In this document: piece by piece, positions 1 through 29,500 of the stretch | How the letters are laid out: each line of letters starts with the position of its first letter | Position numbering within the stretch: position 1 is the first letter of the stretch | DNA from: Mesostigma viride | Lineage: Eukaryota; Streptophyta; Mesostigmatophyceae; Mesostigmatales; Mesostigmataceae | Direction: 5' to 3' | Assembly (NCBI GenBank): GCA_009746045.1 | Contig: RPFO01001162.1 | Location: forward strand, 507,001 to 571,000 | Length of the DNA: 64,000 bases | Made by a program: the position numbers and the translations under genes | The notes under the pieces: model-generated | Told to the model about the DNA's origin: nothing | The model's input: only the letters and a program-made list of their open reading frames with translations | Database searches by the model: none

Positions 1-18151
<18,151 letters not shown>

Positions 18152-19209
18152 GGCGGAGGATAGCCATTATTGGATTGGATAAGCTCACTGCATCTTGCAG
18201 CTAGGAGGCAAACGGGGGCTGCTTTGTGCCCGCAGTTGTCGCCTATCTTGGTGCCGCAACATGTTTTCAGTTGCGCAAGCAGTAATGTTGCTTAATTGGT
18301 GCCGAAACATGGAATTCAGTTCAGTATTCATGATCGATATCATTAATTGGGACAAGTTGACGCCATTCTAATTAGAGCTCAACGTCCACATCAGAGGAAC
18401 TTCCTTTTGTGCGGTAGAACCCCCTGCAAGGCTTATCACTTTTTATGAGCTGCTGTTTCAGTGTTGCATCAAGGACACAGCCTTTTGATAACACATGCAT
18501 GTACATTTCGATCCAAATCTTTCCATATAGATTTTCGAAGTTCAGCAAAGGTGAAATAAAGGTGTTAACCCTGCATTGTAAGCCTTCTTGGACAGTGATT
18601 CGATTAAGTTTTTGCAGTCAGCCACTTGTGGCGTTTTGAACTTTCGAAACTTCCGTTGACTCGGCTTTTAGCCTATGAAAGTTGCGCTTGGAACGGCCAC
18701 GTGTGGCGGGCAACCTTCCATAGGCGCTGTCGGGCGCGGCGCTATACCTGCTGGCTGATTCTAGCGTTCTAGCATCTCTCAGGCACCCTAGCTGCGGGCC
18801 CCGGCCTGAATGCTTGCCGGCGGCAGCCGGCTGCATGGGGAAAATGCACGGAAGCCATCTGCACACTACGGATGTACTGCCCCACAACGTACTGTAGCTA
18901 GTGACTAGTGAATGATTGCGCAATGCTAAGCTTCAATTAGTATGTATGCATTCCTTCGCGAGGGAGATTTGTGGCGGAACGCCGGCTGGAAGCTCGTCAG
19001 ACACTGCCAACTAGCTGTGGCGTCACCTGTGCTAGACGTACAAAACTTCAGGCACGGCCACTCTGTGGCAAATTAAAGGAACAAGGAAAGTAGAACAGCA
19101 CGGCCAACTTGTGGCGTCTTGGCGAAGAAACAAAAAGTGGTACCTCCATGCACAATACATAAAATCTGGTGCCACACCACCACGTACATTTGGCATCATT
19201 AATTAGAAC
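18152..19209. other. Kinesin 3' UTR and intergenic region
   Basis: AT-richer sequence with no convincing coding exon on either strand. It contains the candidate kinesin poly(A) signal and the short motif TGTGGC several times between 18620 and 19110. Confidence 0.6.
18577..18581 (+). terminator. Candidate kinesin poly(A) signal TGTAA
   Basis: TGTAA lies 426 bases after the kinesin stop codon. It is the usual green-algal polyadenylation signal. The pentamer is short, so chance occurrence is possible. Confidence 0.4.
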
Positions 19210-19390
19210 ATAACATTAATTAGAACATAACTCCGTTGGGAGTACATGTAGCACATATCCCTGAGAAGGGGCATATGGCTTTTAATACATTCTGGGCTAC
19301 TTCCTGCGCAAGGGTGGGAATGTAAGCTACCCGTGCTCTAGGTGCACCAGGGCACCTGCACCCTCATGAATTTCACACTATGCCCAGCTA
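19210..19390 (-). mobile_element. LINE 3' end, inverted orientation
   Basis: The reverse complement is near-identical to 21345-21500 and 41275-41437. It includes the shared block CATATGCCCCTTCTCAGGGA, the terminal block CTCCCAACGGAGTTATGTT and an AT-rich tail. It is a 3'-terminal fragment of the same non-LTR family with no coding sequence of its own. Confidence 0.85.
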
Positions 19391-19641
19391 AGGGGCAGCA
19401 TGTCATGTGGGGCCGGAAGACGTCATTCCGCCACTAATATTCGAAACACTGTTCCTGCATGGATGTCCGCATGGCTAGCTATAGTTTGTCATGTGCATGC
19501 ATGCATGTGCCGTGCATGCACACAGACAGGCTATATAGCTAGGTCCATCCACCCCAATTTTTTTTTTTGAGACGCACCCGCCAGTATAATCGGTTACGGC
19601 TGAAACGCAGTATTGCGGAAGTTATCACGTGACAGGCAGCT

Positions 19642-21006
19642 ATGACGACCTCTAAAGCAAAACGGGGTTTGGAAAAGGAGCTTACCGGCTCCCAGCCCAA
19701 CCCGCTCGCCATCGTTCTTGCCCAGCCGCCTGGGCTCGCCAACCCACCGCCAGCAGCCCCATCGCCCAGCGCCTCGCCTGAGCCCAAGAAACCCTGCCAC
19801 GCTCGCAACTGGAGCAAGTTCCTCCCCGGCGACCGACGATTCGCCTGGACCGTGTGGCAAGAATTGTCGCCGCAGGAATGCATTGAGGTTCTCCAGTTCC
19901 TCGAACAGGAGCGGAAGCTCTTCGTGCCCAAGGGGGGGGCGGCTATCGACTACAATGGAGACATGTCCTGGCTCTATGCTTTGGACGAAGTACAACAACG
20001 CCTGATTATCTTGACCAGCCAATTCCAGAGCCACCTCTCCGACCTCACCCGCACGCTCCGCACCCCAGCCCCCGCACAGCCGGCAGCCCCATCGGCTTCC
20101 TCCCTCTGCAAGGATGACCTCCGCGCAGTGCTGGAGGAGCACGTGACCTGGCCGCTGGCCGAGCAGCTGACATCGCTGAACACCACGCTCAACAAGGTCG
20201 AGGCCCGGGTCTCCAACGTGGAAACCAAGGTCGTCCACAAGCTCCAACCCCAGTTCACGGCTCTACACACCGCGGAGCAGGCTTCGGAAAAGCATGCTAC
20301 ACTTGTCTCTCGCCTTAACCAGGTGGAGGGAAAGTGTGGCGTGCTCCTGAAGAAGCTTGAGGCCATCACCGCCCACACCGAGGCCCTGGCCACACAGGTC
20401 CCCAAGATAGCGGAGCAGACGGCCACCATTGCATCCCAGCCACCCCGGCAGGATGCTGGCGACCTCCCGCCGCTCTCCTACGCGGACCTGCTGCGGTCAG
20501 CGACCGCCTCCACCACCGACGCCATCGCCACAAAGCTCCAGGAGCTGGAGAACCACCGCCAGGCCCAGCAACGGGAGGTCACCGACCGCGCTCGCCGCGA
20601 GTGCCGAGTGGTGCTACGTCGCTTCCCCCAGAAGCCAGGTGAGACGTCAACCTCTCTTGCTGACGAGCTCAAGAACCAGCTTCTTACCCTCATGGGCCTG
20701 GTAGGTGAGGTAGCACTGAGCGGGTGCCACCGCCTTCCCCACTCACGGGACAAGGCGGCTCCCCCACCAGTCCTCCTCACCTTCCCCTCCCCTGAGGATA
20801 AGCAGCGGTTCCTCTCTCGTCGCAAGCGGTTGCACGACCTCACCTGGACGCTGGATGACGACCTCACCCCCGCTCAGCAACAGCAGCGACGCGACCTGTG
20901 GCCGGAATACCTCCGCCATAAGCAGGACCCCCAGAAGCCCAAGGTGTACTGGAGGGGCGGGGACCTGATGATCAACCACAAGATGTGGACGCCCCCAGCG
21001 GGCTAG
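19642..21006 (+). CDS. L1-type non-LTR retrotransposon ORF1 protein, intact
   Basis: An uninterrupted 454-aa frame. The N-terminal part is Pro/Ala-rich. A predicted coiled coil occupies roughly residues 140-310, with heptad-like Leu, Glu and Gln. From about residue 318 an RRM-like segment begins (RRECRVVLRRFP, then GCHRLPHSRDK, then VLLTFPSPEDKQRFL). A C-terminal domain follows (LDDDLTPAQQQQRRDLWPEY, YWRGGDLMI). This order matches L1 ORF1 proteins, which bind RNA as a trimer with chaperone activity. A LINE 3' UTR follows within about 340 bp, with no endonuclease or reverse transcriptase between, so the copy is non-autonomous. Assignment rests on architecture read by eye. Confidence 0.8.
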   Translation: MTTSKAKRGLEKELTGSQPNPLAIVLAQPPGLANPPPAAPSPSASPEPKKPCHARNWSKFLPGDRRFAWTVWQELSPQECIEVLQFLEQERKLFVPKGGAAIDYNGDMSWLYALDEVQQRLIILTSQFQSHLSDLTRTLRTPAPAQPAAPSASSLCKDDLRAVLEEHVTWPLAEQLTSLNTTLNKVEARVSNVETKVVHKLQPQFTALHTAEQASEKHATLVSRLNQVEGKCGVLLKKLEAITAHTEALATQVPKIAEQTATIASQPPRQDAGDLPPLSYADLLRSATASTTDAIATKLQELENHRQAQQREVTDRARRECRVVLRRFPQKPGETSTSLADELKNQLLTLMGLVGEVALSGCHRLPHSRDKAAPPPVLLTFPSPEDKQRFLSRRKRLHDLTWTLDDDLTPAQQQQRRDLWPEYLRHKQDPQKPKVYWRGGDLMINHKMWTPPAG

Positions 21007-21515
21007 AATAGCAATAGCCCTAGATTGTAACCCTTGGCGTCACTGCCGCTAAGGCAGCCATGCCTAGACTATTTGCCTAGCTGTGCCAACACACCTAGTC
21101 ACGTGCCGCCAACGCACGGTCCACAACCAGCCATAGCCTAGTACAGCCATGCTACGCCCTGGCTATGTTTAGCCAAGCCATGCCTATAATGGGACCCCCC
21201 CATGGATGTTGCATTAAGAATTTAGCCATGCTATGCCATGCAGAGAGATGCTCTCTGTCGAGAAGCCATGTCCTAGCTCTTGTATAGCCATGCTGATCTT
21301 CCTCCCTCACAGGCATGCTCCCCCCCTTACCCGGGCATAGCGTGATAGACCATGAGGGTGCAGGTGCCCTGGTGCACCTAGAGCAAGGGTAGCTTACATT
21401 CCCACCCTTGCATGAAGTAGCCTAGGATGTATTAAAAGCCATATGCCCCTTCTCAGGGATATGCGCTACATTGACTCCCAACGGAGCGATGTTGATAATT
21501 AATTAATTAATTAAT
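21007..21515 (+). mobile_element. LINE 3' UTR downstream of ORF1, with AATT tail
   Basis: After the ORF1 stop comes about 340 bp rich in AGCCATGC/CTAG words, then the family 3' block (21345-21495) shared with 41275-41437 and, inverted, with 19210-19390. It ends in a short (AATT)n tail, as non-LTR elements often do. Confidence 0.8.
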
Positions 21516-21539
21516 CCACCCCATCGATCAATCCGGCCC

Positions 21540-22090
21540 ATGTCCACCCCACGGAGGACTTATGCTCACGTGGCGCAGACTGCAAAGATAGCGGAGCAGA
21601 CGGCCACCATCGCATCCCAGCCACCCCGGCAGGATGCTGGAGACCTCGCGCCCCTCTCCTATGCGGACCTGCTGCGGACAGCGACCGCCTCAACCACTGA
21701 CGCCATCGCTATGAAACTCCAGGAGCTTGAAGACCTTCGCCAGGCACAACAACGGGAGGCCGGCCACCGGCCGCGCCCACCACGACTGCTGGGTGGTGCT
21801 GCGTCGCTTCCCCCAGAAGCCAGGTGAGACGTCAACCCGTACCCTTGCCGACGAGCTCAAGGACCAGCTCCTTATACCCTCATGGGCCTGGTAGGTGAGG
21901 TAGAACTGCGTGGGTGCCACGTACCGCCTTCCCCACTCGCCCCGAGTAGGTGGCAACTGGCAGGTAACACCTACCACCTGCAGGTTGTCGCCTAGAATGT
22001 GAAGGAGACATGTCGCCTAGAATGTATTTAAAACCATATGCCCCTTCTCAGGGACATGTGTTACATGCAGGAGGTATGTTCTTAATGAAT
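21540..22090 (+). pseudogene. Second, broken ORF1 fragment joined to LINE 3' UTR
   Basis: Residues from 21575 repeat ORF1 residues about 255-370 (AEQTATIASQPPRQD, YADLLRTATASTTDAIA) with a frameshift near 21770 and further decay. The fragment then passes to the 3' block at about 21990-22090. ORF2 is again absent. Confidence 0.82.
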
Positions 22091-22164
22091 TAATCGAGCA
22101 TCCATTATGCATGCTTTCGCTAAGTACTTCTTGATCGACCATGTATTGCAGGAGGAAGGGACGC

Positions 22165-22335
22165 TTTGCTGAGTAGAGTAGCTAGGATTTTTGTAGATTA
22201 GTTAAGAATATAATCGTAGTTAGGTTTCGCAGCTTCGCCCACCTCCATATCCGTCAGCAAGGGAATGCGTGCTACATTATCTCCCAACGGAGCCATGTTA
22301 TATAATAATTTAATTTTAATTTAATGTATTGCAGC
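22165..22335 (+). mobile_element. Divergent LINE 3' end
   Basis: Carries TAGTTAGG-type words followed by GCTACATTATCTCCCAACGG and an AT-rich tail. It resembles the 41690-41800 and 43450-43690 tails more than the 21345 type, so at least two subfamilies are present. Confidence 0.65.
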
Positions 22336-23244
22336 CACAGTTGGGCCTGCACCATGACGCAGAGAGCGACCTCTATTAAGTGAGACATCTATAGCTGCAT
22401 GTGGCCTAGCTAGCTGCCCGGGCTTGCCTGAGTCAGTGAGAGAAGTTAGGGCGCCCTACCTCCTTCTCGTCGTGCATAGCTAGGGTTTGAAGGTTCCTTC
22501 CTTGGTACCCACATGACACACAGTCTACCCTCGAAGTAGCCTCAAAGACTTTCTGCTTTGGTTCAAGACACTGCTTTTGCCGACTTGCTATTTTTAATTT
22601 AATAATTTTAATAATTAATGATTACGTATAAAAGCGACACTATGCAAAGACAGTAAAGCAACATCCTGTAGGTCGACACAAGTTTGTCTTGCCCACAACC
22701 CAGTCGGCACCACACTGTCATAGACCTCGACTGTACGGGCCAACCTCTGCGGCTACCAACGCCACACCTGCAATGTCGTGCCATGGAACAGTTTCAGAAC
22801 AAACAAGACTTTCAAGAGTGATCATTACCATCAAGGATCAAGAGTGATCATGACCATGCTTCAAACAGAACCGCACAGTCCCATCCAGTCAACTTGATGG
22901 GAAACACGAGGAAGATCTACTGTGCTTTACCAGCCCACACAAGGATGGCAGAGTAAGACTACGTGACACAACCAGTACAGACAGAACATGCCGTTCATGT
23001 TCTTCCTGCATGCACAGTAATCAACAATACATTCATGCAAACCCTGCAAGAAGAAACTGCAATTTGCAGTGTAAGTTACAACCACTCCCTGGGAGAGGTC
23101 CTGGACGTCGTAGCTAAGCTCGCGCGTGCATGTCTGCAATTATCTATGCACATGTTAGTGGCTAACTGCTATGGCAACTACCATAACAATAAGGCTGATG
23201 TTGCGTGCTTGCCCTATGGCATGCCTCATCTCCCACACACTAGG
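22336..23244. other. Intergenic, no gene seen
   Basis: I see no coding exon on either strand. The right part is likely 3' flank of the minus-strand WD40 gene. Confidence 0.5.
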
Positions 23245-23249
23245 TTACA
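23245..23249 (-). terminator. Candidate WD40-gene poly(A) signal TGTAA
   Basis: TTACA on the plus strand reads TGTAA on the gene strand, about 180 bases past the proposed stop. A second TGTAA lies at 23076-23080. Confidence 0.35.
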
Positions 23250-23264
23250 CTAAGCGCCCACCTT

Positions 23265-23540
23265 GATGCGCTTGTCCACACTCCACAAGATATACTAGAA
23301 TAATTGTAGTGCTATCTTGTCTATCGTACTGTCAAATAGTATCCATAGTATTTAGTATAGTATTTATATTACCTTGACGAGCTTGTCCACGCTCCCCAAG
23401 AAGTACGTACAACAAGTATCCTGTAATCATGAAGCAACCAGGTTGATGAGCTTGTCAATTCTTCCCTTGAAGTTCATACAGCAAGTATCGTCCAACCACA
23501 AAGTACCCACCTTGATGAGCTTGTCCACTCCGCAGCTGAA
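23265..23540 (-). repeat. Four diverged copies of the exon 7 end and donor
   Basis: On the gene strand, GTGGACAAGCTCATCAAG-GTGGG (exon 7 end, 23506-23530) recurs in altered form at about 23440-23460, 23370-23392 and 23262-23285. Spacing is about 70-110 bp. Confidence 0.8.
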
Positions 23541-26500
23541 CAGGAGGTGCCGGTCCGCCACCAGCGCCAGCGCGGTCACCGCCAGCTCGTGCCCATCCAA
23601 AAAGCCGACGCAGGAATGGTCGGATACCTGCCACGCCTGCGGGCCATGGAGGCAGCGCCCAGAGGTGGGAGGGGAAGGCCAGCAGGCATGACCGGCGGGA
23701 AAGGAGGGAAACGTAGGAGAGGATCAGCCGGTGCTTAGTAAAGAAATTGAAAGAATCAAACGAGGCTTTTGCAAGGGCACAAACTGAACGGCGTGCTATC
23801 GTTGCCTGGCGCCACAATGCTAGGTGGGGCCCCGAGTGGGTGGGAGATGCTCCTGTGGGGCGGCATGGCAACAACGGTGGTGGGACATGCTCCTGTGGGG
23901 CGGCCCTCACATGTGGCGACAGCTGTGGCTGCCATGGAACGGCTGCATCCGCCGAGACGATGGCCTAAAAGTGTGCCGCACGCATTTCCCAAAATGCAAG
24001 AGACCTTTACTGTAGGGAGACGAACGACGAGACAGGGATGGCCTCCAGCCCGTGCGTGTGTGGCTGCCAGGTCCCTGGATAGCCCTGCGTCCTGCACAGC
24101 CACTTGCATGGCCGAAATGCCGACAGCTTGGAAGAACCCATAAAAAGCCCATGTCAAGCAAGGTAGGACAAGTGCCAAATGGCATGTGGTGGCCTGTTCT
24201 CTCACCCGGCGCTCTCACCAGTCAACAGAGCCACCGGGATAAAAAACCAACCCGTATTAGACATGGGCAGGGGAGGCCCGTGGCTGACCCTCACGGCGCA
24301 TGCGCTTACAAGAATGCTGCCATCCGCTGCGCCACTAAAAAAGGTGCCGTCTGGCAGTGGCGCCAGCACGTTGACGCAATCCGAGTGGCCCTCGAGGGAA
24401 GTGACCAGCTGGCACTTGCCGCGCTCCGCCTTATCCATCTCCCACACCTGGCGCACGCAGGGGAAGTGCCACCCGCGAAACGTCACAGGCAAAACACCAC
24501 AAGCGGGACACCACATCCGCGACAAGTGCCCCACTGTCAGCTCTATGAACGACTGATGCCATGAGTTATTGTGTAGACACCACGGATGCACACAGTGAGG
24601 GGAAACAGAAGGCATCACGAGGCTGCTGAGGGTGCACAGCTGGGTGTGGCGCGGCAGGACCACCCATCAAGAAACAATAATCAAGGACCACCCATCACCC
24701 ATCAAGGACCAGCCATCAAGGACCAGCCATCAAGGACCACCCATCAAGGACCACCCATCAAACACCACCCATCAAGGACCAGCCATCAAGGACCAGCCAT
24801 CAAGGACCACCCATCAAGGACCACCCATCACCCATCAAGGACCACCCATCAAGGACCACCCATCAAGGACCAGCCATCAAGGACCACCCATCAAGGACCA
24901 GCCATCAAGGACCACCCATCAAGGACCAGCCATCAAGGACCAGCCATCAAGGACCACCCATCAAGGACCACCCATCAAGGACCACGCATCAAGGACCACC
25001 CATCAAACACCACCCATCAAGGACCGCCCATCAAGGACCAGCCATCAAGGACCAGCCATCAAGGACCACCCATCAAGGACCAGCCATCAAGGACCACCCA
25101 TCAAGGACCACCCATCAAGGACCAGCCATCAAGGACCACGCATCAAGGACCACCCATCAAGGACCACCCATCAAGGACCGCCCATCAAGGACCACCCATC
25201 AAGGACCATCCATCAAGGACCATCCATCAAGGACCAGCCATCAAGGACCACCCATCAAGGACCACCCATCAAGGACCACCCATCAAGGACCAGCCATCAA
25301 GGACCACCCATCAAGGACCAGCCATCAAGGACCACCCATCAAGGACCACCCATCAAGGACCACCCATCAAGGACCAGCCATCAAGGACCACCCATCAAGG
25401 ACCACCCATCAAGGACCACCCATCAAGGACCAGCCATCAAGGACCAGCCATCAAGGACCAGCCATCAAGGACCAGCCATCAAGGACCAGCCATCAAGGAC
25501 CACCCATCAAGGACCACGCATCAAGGACCAGCCATCAAGGACCACCCATCAAGGACCACCCATCAAGGACCACCCATCAAGGACCACCCATCAAGGACCA
25601 CCCATCAAGGACCAGCCATCAAGGACCACCCATCAAGGACAGCCATCAAGGACCAGCCATCAAGGACCAGCCATCAAGGACCAGCCATCAAGGACCAGCC
25701 ATCAAGGACCACCCATCCAACACCACCCATCAAGGACCACCCATCAAGGACCACCCATCAAGGACCATCCATCAAGGACCAGCCATCAAGGACCAGCCAT
25801 CAAGGACCAGCCATCAAGGACCAGCCATCAAGGACCAGCCATCAAGGACCAGCCATCAAGGACCAGCCATCAAGGACCACCCATCAAGGACCACCCATCA
25901 AACACCACCCATCAAGGACCACCCATCAAGGACCACCCATCAAGGACCATCCATCAAGGACCAGCCATCAAGGACCAGCCATCAAGGACCAGCCATCAAG
26001 GACCAGCCATCAAGGACCAGCCATCAAGGACCAGCCATCAAGGACCAGCCATCAAGGACCACCCATCAAGGACCACCCATCAAACACCACCCATCAAGGA
26101 CCACCCATCAAGGACCAGCCATCAAGGACCACCCATCAAGGACCAGCCATCAAGGACCAGCCATCAAGGACCACCCATCAAGGACCAGCCATCAAGGACC
26201 AGCCATCAAGGACCACCCATCAAGGACCACCCATCAAGGACCACCCATCAAGGACCAGCCATCAAGGACCATCCATCAAGGACCAGCCATCAAACACCAC
26301 CCATCAAGGAGCACCCATCAAGGACCAGCCATCAAGGACCACCCATCAAGGACCACCCATCAAGGACCAGCCATCAAGGACCACCCATCAAGGACCACCC
26401 ATCAAGGACCAGCCATCAAAGACCACCCATCAAGGACCAGCCATCAAGGACCACCCATCAAGGACCGCCCATCAAGGACCACGCATCAAGGACCACCCAT

Positions 26501-29500
26501 CAAGGACCAGCCATCAAGGACCACCCATCAAGGACCACCCATCAAGGACCACCCATCAAGGACCATCCATCAAGGACCAGCCATCAAGGACCACCCATCA
26601 AGGACCACCCATCAAGGATGGCTACCACCTTGACAAGCAGGATGGGAACACCATCTTGACAAATAATTGTGTACTGAGGCACCATAGATACATGAAAGTT
26701 CTACTTACACAAAACAGCCAAAGCAGTCCATGAGGGTTCGTCCGCTCAAGCAAGGGACTACCGTAGGTCCACCAGCCGCCACCCAACCCAAGAGCTTCAG
26801 GCAGCCACGTGGCACCTCCACCGTGGGCTGTCTTTGACGGTATCGGGCATGGAGGTTTGGGGCAGGGCGGGGGTCACTGTCGTCCCCAAGCCCGATCATG
26901 AAAGGAGCCCACTGAACCGAGACGTGACCAAAGTGGGTGCCTGGGTGCCTGTCAAAGGTATCGCATGGAACCACCTGGTCACTATAACTGTTGGGTGGTT
27001 GCCTGGCAAATGTATAGCATCACAGCGCATATGCCATCCTGCCCAAGGAGACCCTCAGCACACCATGTCGCCCATGTGGCACCACGTGCACGAGTATGCC
27101 GCCAACATGCTGACAAGATTGGTCTGTGTGTCTGCGTTTGTGTGTTGTGTGTGCATGTGTCCAGCATGGCGGGCCACCATATAAGGTGCTTGCGAACAAG
27201 GCACATGCGGCATGCGCGGCACCCATACCCGGATGGTCTCGTCGTCCGACGCCGACAACAGCTTGCCGCCGCACAGTGCGAGGCAGCGGACGCGCTCCGT
27301 GTGGGCGCGCCAGCTGGCAAGGGACGATAGGGTGCTGAGGCTCCATGACTGGGGCGAGGTGCCGCAAGTGTTGGCCAGATGCCACGTTCATCAGCACCAG
27401 TGGGCAGGTGCGTCGGGCCAACAGTGCACCAGGCCCAGGGCCGATCGAGAGAAGCAGCAGGTGGTAAGGATGCTTGTGAATGCGACCAATGGTCAGCGAG
27501 GCGGCAAGGGTGCGCGCGAAGGGAGGAGAGGGGTAGCGAGCCGGAAAGGGTAGGCGTAAAGAGAGAAGAGGGTCCGCGAGGCGGTAAGGGCAGGCGTAAA
27601 GAGAGAAGAGAGTCCGCGAGGTGGTAAGGGCAGGCGTAAAGAGAGAAGAGGGTCCGCGAGGTGGTAAGGGCAGGCGTAAAGAGGGAAGAGGGTCCGCGAG
27701 GTGGTAAGGGTAGGCGTAAAGAGAGAAGAGGGTCCGCGAGGTGGTAAGGGCAGGCGTAAAGAGAGAAGAGGGTCCGCGAGGTGGTAAGGGCAGGCGTAAA
27801 GAGAGAAGAGGGTCCGCGAGGTGGTAAGGGTAGGCGTAAAGAGAGAAGAGGGTCCGCGAGGTGGTAAGGGCAGGCGTAAAGAGAGAAGAGGGTCCGCGAG
27901 GTGGTAAGGGCAGGCGTAAAGGGAGAAGAGGGTCCGCGAGGTGGTAAGGGTAGGCGTAAAGAGAGAAGAGGGTCCGCGAGGTGGTAAGGGCAGGCGTAAA
28001 GGGAGAAGAGGGTCCGCGAGGTGGTAAGGGCAGGCGTAAAGAGGGAAGAGGGTCCGCGAGGTGGTAAGGGTAGGCGTAAAGAGAGAAGAGGGTCCGCGAG
28101 GTGGTAAGGGTAGGCGTAAAGAGAGGAGAGGGTCCGCGAGGTGGTAAGGGCAGGCGTAAAGAGAGGAGAGGGTCCGCGAGGTGGTAAGGGCAGGCGTAAA
28201 GAGAGAAGAGGGTCCGCGAGGTGGTAAGGGCAGGCGTAAAGAGAGAAGAGGGTCCGCGAGGTGGTAAGGGCAGGCGTAAAGAGAGAAGAGGGTCCGCGAG
28301 GTGGTAAGGGCAGGCGTAAAGAGAGAAGAGGGTCCGCGAGGTGGTAAGGGCAGGCGTAAAGAGAGAAGAGGGTCCGCGAGGTGGTAAGGGTAGGCGTAAA
28401 GAGAGAAGAGGGTCCGCGAGGTGGTAAGGGCAGGCGTAAAGAGAGAAGAGGGTCCGCGAGGTGGTAAGGGCAGGCGTAAAGAGAGAAGAGGGTCCGCGAG
28501 GTGGTAAGGGTAGGCGTAAAGAGAGAAGAGGGTCCGCGAGGTGGTAAGGGCAGGCGTAAAGAGAGAAGAGGGTCCGCGAGGTGGTAAGGGCAGGCGTAAA
28601 GAGGGAAGAGGGTCCGCGAGGTGGTAAGGGTAGGCGTAAAGAGGGAAGAGGGTCCGCGAGGTGGTAAGGGCAGGCGTAAAGAGAGAAGAGGGTCCGCGAG
28701 GTGGTAAGGGTAGGCGTAAAGAGAGAAGAGGGTCCGCGAGGTGGTAAGGGCAGGCGTAAAGAGAGAAGAGGGTCCGCGAGGTGGTAAGGGTAGGCGTAAA
28801 GAGAGAAGAGGGTCCGCGAGGTGGTAAGGGTAGGCGTAAAGAGAGGAGAGGGTCCGCGAGGTGGTAAGGGCAGGCGTAAAGAGAGAAGAGGGTCCGCGAG
28901 GCGGTAAGGGCAGGCGTAAAGAGAGAAGAGGGTCCGCGAGGTGGTAAGGGTAGGCGTGAAGAGAGAAGAGGGTCCGCGAGGTGGTAAGGGCAGGCGTAAA
29001 GAGAGGAGAGGGTCCGCGAGGTGGTAAGGGCAGGCGTAAAGAGAGAAGAGGGTCCGCGAGGTGGTAAGGGCAGGCGTGAAGAGAGAAGAGGGTCCGCGAG
29101 GTGGTAAGGGTAGGCGTAAAGAGAGAAGAGGGTCCGCGAGGTGGTAAGGGTAGGCGTAAAGAGAGGAGAGGGTCCGCGAGGTGGTAAGGGCAGGCGTAAA
29201 GAGAGAAGAGGGTCCGCGAGGTGGTAAGGGTAGGCGTGAAGCCACCTCTGGCTTGAGCCGCTGACGTATTACTTTGTGTCCGCTGCACCGCATCCAGCGC
29301 ATCTGTCTAGTTCTGCCAACAAGGGTACACGTGTTCGAAAAACAGCCCTTTAGGTGCTTGCTGCTGCCAACACCCCCTGTTGTTGTGCCAAGACCGCGCG
29401 CCTGCCTGCACCCTGGCACACGTTTCCACTACACCCTTTGACACACCTTGCTCACGGAAGCGCCATGTCCTGAGCACCATTCCTTCTAAGCATGCATGCG

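Noticed and set aside
24586-29419. Frames of about 700-800 aa (HQGPPIKDHPSRT-type and PYHLADPLLSL-type repeats)
   Set aside because: Products of the 14-bp and 40-bp satellites lying in introns of the WD40 gene.
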